A stretch of 16,838 nt of DNA from Methylococcaceae bacterium NSM2-1 (GTDB taxonomy: Bacteria > Pseudomonadota > Gammaproteobacteria > Methylococcales > Methylomonadaceae), in contig NQJI01000012.1 in the NCBI GenBank assembly GCA_002256705.1, positions 1-16,838 on the forward strand. The letters are read 5' to 3'. The position numbers were made by a program, and so were the translations under genes. Positions 14,831 through 16,838 of the stretch are shown here, piece by piece; position 1 is the first letter of the stretch; each line of letters begins with the position of its first letter. Under the pieces are notes generated by a model. The model saw only the letters and a program-made list of their open reading frames with translations, did not search any database and was not told where the DNA came from.

Positions 14831-15688
14831 ATGAGTAATGCATTGGCTTTACCCGTTAATTTATCGGTTGGAACATTTGATGCCTATTTGAATCTGGTCC
14901 GGCAAATGCCTAGATTGACATCTGATCAGGAACGCGAGTTAACGTTAAGATTTAAAGATCAGGGTGATTTGGAAGCGGCGCGAGAATTGGTCATGACCAA
15001 TTTACGTTTTGTCGTTCATGTCGCCAGAGGTTATAGTGGTTATGGTTTGTCAATGCCTGATATTATTCAGGAAGGCAATATCGGACTAATGAAAGCTGTC
15101 AAGCGTTTTGATCCTGACGTAGGTGTGCGTTTAGTGTCTTTTGCGGTACATTGGATTAAAGCCGAAATTCACGAGTATGTGATTAAAAACTGGGGCATTG
15201 TAAAGGTCGCGACAACCAAAGCCCAGCGCAAGCTGTTTTTTAATTTACGCAAATCCAAACATGATATAGGCTGGTTATCGAATGACGAAGCGATGGCTAT
15301 TGCAGAAGATCTGAATGTTGAACTGAGTGACGTATACGAAATGGAAAAACGCCTGGGTAGTCAGGATATGTCTTTCGATATGCCCGTTGATGAGTCTGCA
15401 GAAGAAGGCTATGCGTATCCAGCAAACTACCTTCAGCAACACGGTGCCGATCCTTCTGTATTGCTTGAAAATGCCGATTGGGAAGGGCATGGACAGGATT
15501 TATTATCAGAGGCACTGGCTGAATTGGATGAGCGAAGTCTGGATATTCTTTCAAGTCGCTGGTTGACGGACAAAAAAGCCACATTACATGAGCTTGCTGA
15601 GCGCTATGGCGTATCTGCCGAAAGAATCAGGCAATTAGAACAAAATGCCATGAAAAAGCTCCGAGCAGCAGTTGTACTTGAAGCCTGA
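14831..15688 (+). CDS. rpoH: RpoH, heat-shock sigma factor sigma-32
   Basis: RpoH directs RNA polymerase to heat-shock promoters. The product has 285 residues. Region 2 carries [40 protein letters not shown] and the -10-binding [14 protein letters not shown]. The RpoH box, [12 protein letters not shown], starts at Q132 and distinguishes it from RpoD and RpoS. Region 4 with the helix-turn-helix ([27 protein letters not shown]) ends the protein. AGGAG lies 5 nt before the ATG. The gene follows ftsX, the usual gammaproteobacterial order, but has its own CIRCE-bearing control region and a strong terminator, so it can be expressed alone. Confidence 0.98.
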   Translation: MSNALALPVNLSVGTFDAYLNLVRQMPRLTSDQERELTLRFKDQGDLEAARELVMTNLRFVVHVARGYSGYGLSMPDIIQEGNIGLMKAVKRFDPDVGVRLVSFAVHWIKAEIHEYVIKNWGIVKVATTKAQRKLFFNLRKSKHDIGWLSNDEAMAIAEDLNVELSDVYEMEKRLGSQDMSFDMPVDESAEEGYAYPANYLQQHGADPSVLLENADWEGHGQDLLSEALAELDERSLDILSSRWLTDKKATLHELAERYGVSAERIRQLEQNAMKKLRAAVVLEA

Positions 15689-15709
15689 CAGGCATTTATC
15701 GATAGCATT

Positions 15710-15746
15710 AAAAAAGGCTTAACGATTCTATTGTTAAGCCTTTTTT
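15710..15746 (+). terminator. Rho-independent terminator of rpoH
   Basis: AAAAAAGGCTTAAC (15710-15723) pairs perfectly with GTTAAGCCTTTTTT (15733-15746) around a 9-nt loop, 21 nt after the rpoH stop. The flanking A and T tracts would also allow termination from the minus strand. Confidence 0.93.
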
Positions 15747-16075
15747 AGCCTACAGCATTTAAAATGCTGTAAAAACAGTTTTACTGATTATCCTTAAAAC
15801 TCAGTTGAGTAATCTAAAATCCCGTTCGTCCTGATATATAGAAGGGTAGAGCGGAATTTTGGACTAATGGTCATGACTCTCAGTCATTGTCATTGACGGT
15901 TTTCGTAAGCTATTATGCTTGGTATTCAGAATTTACACTGCGAAACTTCTTGTTTTCGACGGATGGCAATATGAGTCTTACGGACCATAAGCTTTGTATT
16001 CTATTTCTTTCTGTTGATCAGGTCGAAGCGTTACAATCCCTGGTTTTTTTGAGAGACCATTCTTTCGAATCAAAT
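15747..16075. other. Non-coding stretch with serial inverted repeats
   Basis: No credible ORF lies in these 329 bases. Four inverted repeats follow the rpoH terminator: TACAGCATTT/AAATGCTGTA (15751-15771), ACTCA/TGAGT (15799-15810), a 12-bp imperfect stem AAAATCCCGTTC/GAGCGGAATTTT (15816-15860) with one mismatch and one wobble, and ATGACT/AGTCAT (15873-15887). From about 15890 to 16075 I see nothing recognisable. The stretch could hold a small RNA or remnants of a mobile repeat, but neither is shown. Confidence 0.5.
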
Positions 16076-16312
16076 TTAAGCAGGGTTGAGCAGGTTCAGT
16101 ACTGTTTGTGCCTGTTCTGCGGCTTCATGACCCAGGCTAGTCAAGTAACCTCCATCCTCCTGTGTTACCAATCCTTTTACGTGCAAACGTTTTGTGGCGG
16201 CAATGATTTCGGGGGCAGCTGTTTTATGTACCTTGATTCCTTCTTGTGTGGTGTTCAGGTTGTAGCGAACCAGAATGTTTATTTCGTCTACAATGTCTTG
16301 GGTATAGGGCAT
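16076..16312 (-). CDS. TIGR02647-type small conserved protein
   Basis: The product is 78 residues and resembles the TIGR02647 family of small gammaproteobacterial proteins, sometimes described as DNA-binding, whose function is unproven. The characteristic run is EGIKVHKTAAPEIIAATKRL followed by HVKGLVTQEDGGYLTSLGHEAAE. This looks like a small winged-helix-like fold: a helix pair, then KGL-x-T-x-DGGYLT as a possible wing. There is no signal peptide or TM helix, so it should be cytoplasmic. GAGGAT lies 5 nt before the ATG at 16312. It is downstream of the rhodanese gene on the same strand, but 203 nt separate them, so it probably has its own promoter. Confidence 0.86.
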   Translation of the reverse strand: MPYTQDIVDEINILVRYNLNTTQEGIKVHKTAAPEIIAATKRLHVKGLVTQEDGGYLTSLGHEAAEQAQTVLNLLNPA

Positions 16313-16515
16313 AGAAAATCCTCACGATTTATTGATACAACTGAATAGCATAAAGCTATTTCTAAAGAAGGAGTATCTTTTTTTTTCGAGAGCATACACA
16401 ATAACACTACAATGACACGAAAAAAGCCTAAGGTAAAAACTTCGTGTTCTTCGTGCTCCTTCGACTGCACTCAGGACAGGCTTCGTGGTAAAAATTTGTG
16501 AAGCTCGTAAATCAG
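16313..16515. other. Intergenic region between the rhodanese and TIGR02647 genes
   Basis: This 203-base gap holds a run of nine to ten Ts near 16378-16387 and the composite repeat at 16440-16487. A small ATAGC/GCTAT hairpin lies near 16345-16359, just upstream of the TIGR02647 ribosome binding site. No clear promoter or terminator can be assigned. Confidence 0.4.
16440..16487. repeat. CTTCGTG direct repeats interrupted by a REP-like segment
   Basis: Three copies of CTTCGTG start at 16440, 16449 and 16481; on the minus strand they read CACGAAG. Between copies two and three sits a segment (about 16458-16480) reading CCTTCGACTGCACTCAGGA then CAGG. It resembles the dispersed CTTCGAC...TCAGGACAGG repeats seen in many bacterial genomes. 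This looks like a repeat nested in another repeat. Its copy number elsewhere cannot be judged from this window. Confidence 0.55.
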
Positions 16516-16838
16516 TTAATAACGACGTACTGAACTATCACAGTTACAAGCCCATGCATCAATACCGCCGGTTAAATTGGCGATATTTTTAAATCCAGAC
16601 TGAAGAAGATAGTTGGCGGCTTGTTGACTACGCATGCCATGGTGACAAATCACAACAATCTCCTGTTGCGGATCCAGTTCATCCAGTCTTTTCGGGATTT
16701 GATTAAGTGGAATCAATACGCTATTAGCGATATGGGCGTATTGAAACTCGTGGGGTTCTCTGACATCCAGCAAAAATAGTTTTTCTTCCCGTTGAATCCT
16801 GTTCTTTAATTCTGTTGCTGATAGTTGTTTTACAGTCA
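16516..16838 (-). CDS. Rhodanese-like sulfurtransferase (start codon clipped by the window edge)
   Basis: Single-domain rhodanese, about 108 residues, moving sulfane sulfur through an active-site cysteine. The minus strand is open from the right edge, where the last two bases read TG as the end of an nTG codon, followed by TVKQLSATELKNRI. The start codon is therefore most likely the codon whose first base lies just outside the window. Motifs are LLDVREPHEF (substrate-side loop), the active-site loop CHHGMRS, and the C-terminal NLTGGIDAWA. There is no signal peptide, so it is cytoplasmic. It resembles the small rhodaneses related to GlpE/PspE but cannot be assigned to either. The gene ends at TAA 16518-16516. 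Confidence 0.92.
   Translation of the reverse strand, partial: TVKQLSATELKNRIQREEKLFLLDVREPHEFQYAHIANSVLIPLNQIPKRLDELDPQQEIVVICHHGMRSQQAANYLLQSGFKNIANLTGGIDAWACNCDSSVRRY

Noticed and set aside
15887..16348. Plus-strand ORF of 153 codons starting at TTG
   Set aside because: Its second half is antisense to the TIGR02647 gene, which has a good ribosome binding site and a family match. The translation is Cys/Phe-rich and unlike a known protein.
1..16838. CRISPR arrays, tRNA or rRNA genes, insertion sequences, phage genes
   Set aside because: No regularly spaced repeats, cloverleaf-like sequence, transposase or integrase frame was seen in any part of the window.

Overview
The window reads as one contiguous piece of a gammaproteobacterial chromosome of moderate GC. 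The HslVU proteins, the coxB-coxA-ctaG-coxC layout with a DUF2909 twin-TM gene and SURF1, the ftsY-ftsE-ftsX-rpoH string and a TIGR02647-type small protein all point to Gammaproteobacteria. The style (CoxB with extra cytochrome c domains, a stand-alone bacteriohemerythrin) would suit an aerobic methanotroph of the Methylococcales. That last step is inference: no methane-oxidation gene is present here.

Layout. (1) Positions 1-1477, minus strand: hslV followed by the first 309 codons of hslU, which runs off the left edge. (2) 1728-3632, plus: a large lipoprotein of unknown function. (3) 3706-4104, plus: bacteriohemerythrin with its own terminator. (4) 4352-9205, plus: an aa3-type cytochrome c oxidase operon, coxB (carrying two cytochrome c domains), coxA, a 33-codon membrane peptide gene, ctaG and coxC, closed by a strong terminator. 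(5) 9284-9541, minus: a DUF2909 two-TM protein converging on that terminator. (6) 9622-14750, plus: SURF1, an SCO-like CxxxC protein, a ctaA-ftsY fusion, ftsE and ftsX, all tightly packed. (7) 14831-15688, plus: rpoH behind a perfect CIRCE operator, followed by a terminator and a stretch of inverted repeats. (8) 16076-16838, minus: a TIGR02647 protein and a rhodanese that lacks only the first base of its start codon.

The most unusual object is the 650-residue ORF at 11112-13064. Its first ~303 residues are an eight-helix heme A synthase (CtaA) with four conserved-position histidines. It continues in frame, through a ~43-residue acidic linker, into a complete SRP-receptor NG GTPase (FtsY). No separate ftsY start is visible, and ftsE and ftsX follow immediately. 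Heme A synthesis for the oxidase and co-translational membrane insertion therefore appear to be encoded as one polypeptide, which would anchor the SRP receptor permanently in the membrane. The CtaA half also lacks the usual CPDWP-type cysteine loop after helix 1. No heme O synthase gene (ctaB), a common neighbour of ctaA, is present in the window.

The second regulatory surprise is the perfect TTAGCACTC-N9-GAGTGCTAA CIRCE element in front of rpoH, with a candidate -10 box inside its spacer. This suggests that the HrcA repressor controls the heat-shock sigma factor, linking the two classic bacterial heat-shock circuits. The heat-shock protease hslVU lies at the other end of the same window.
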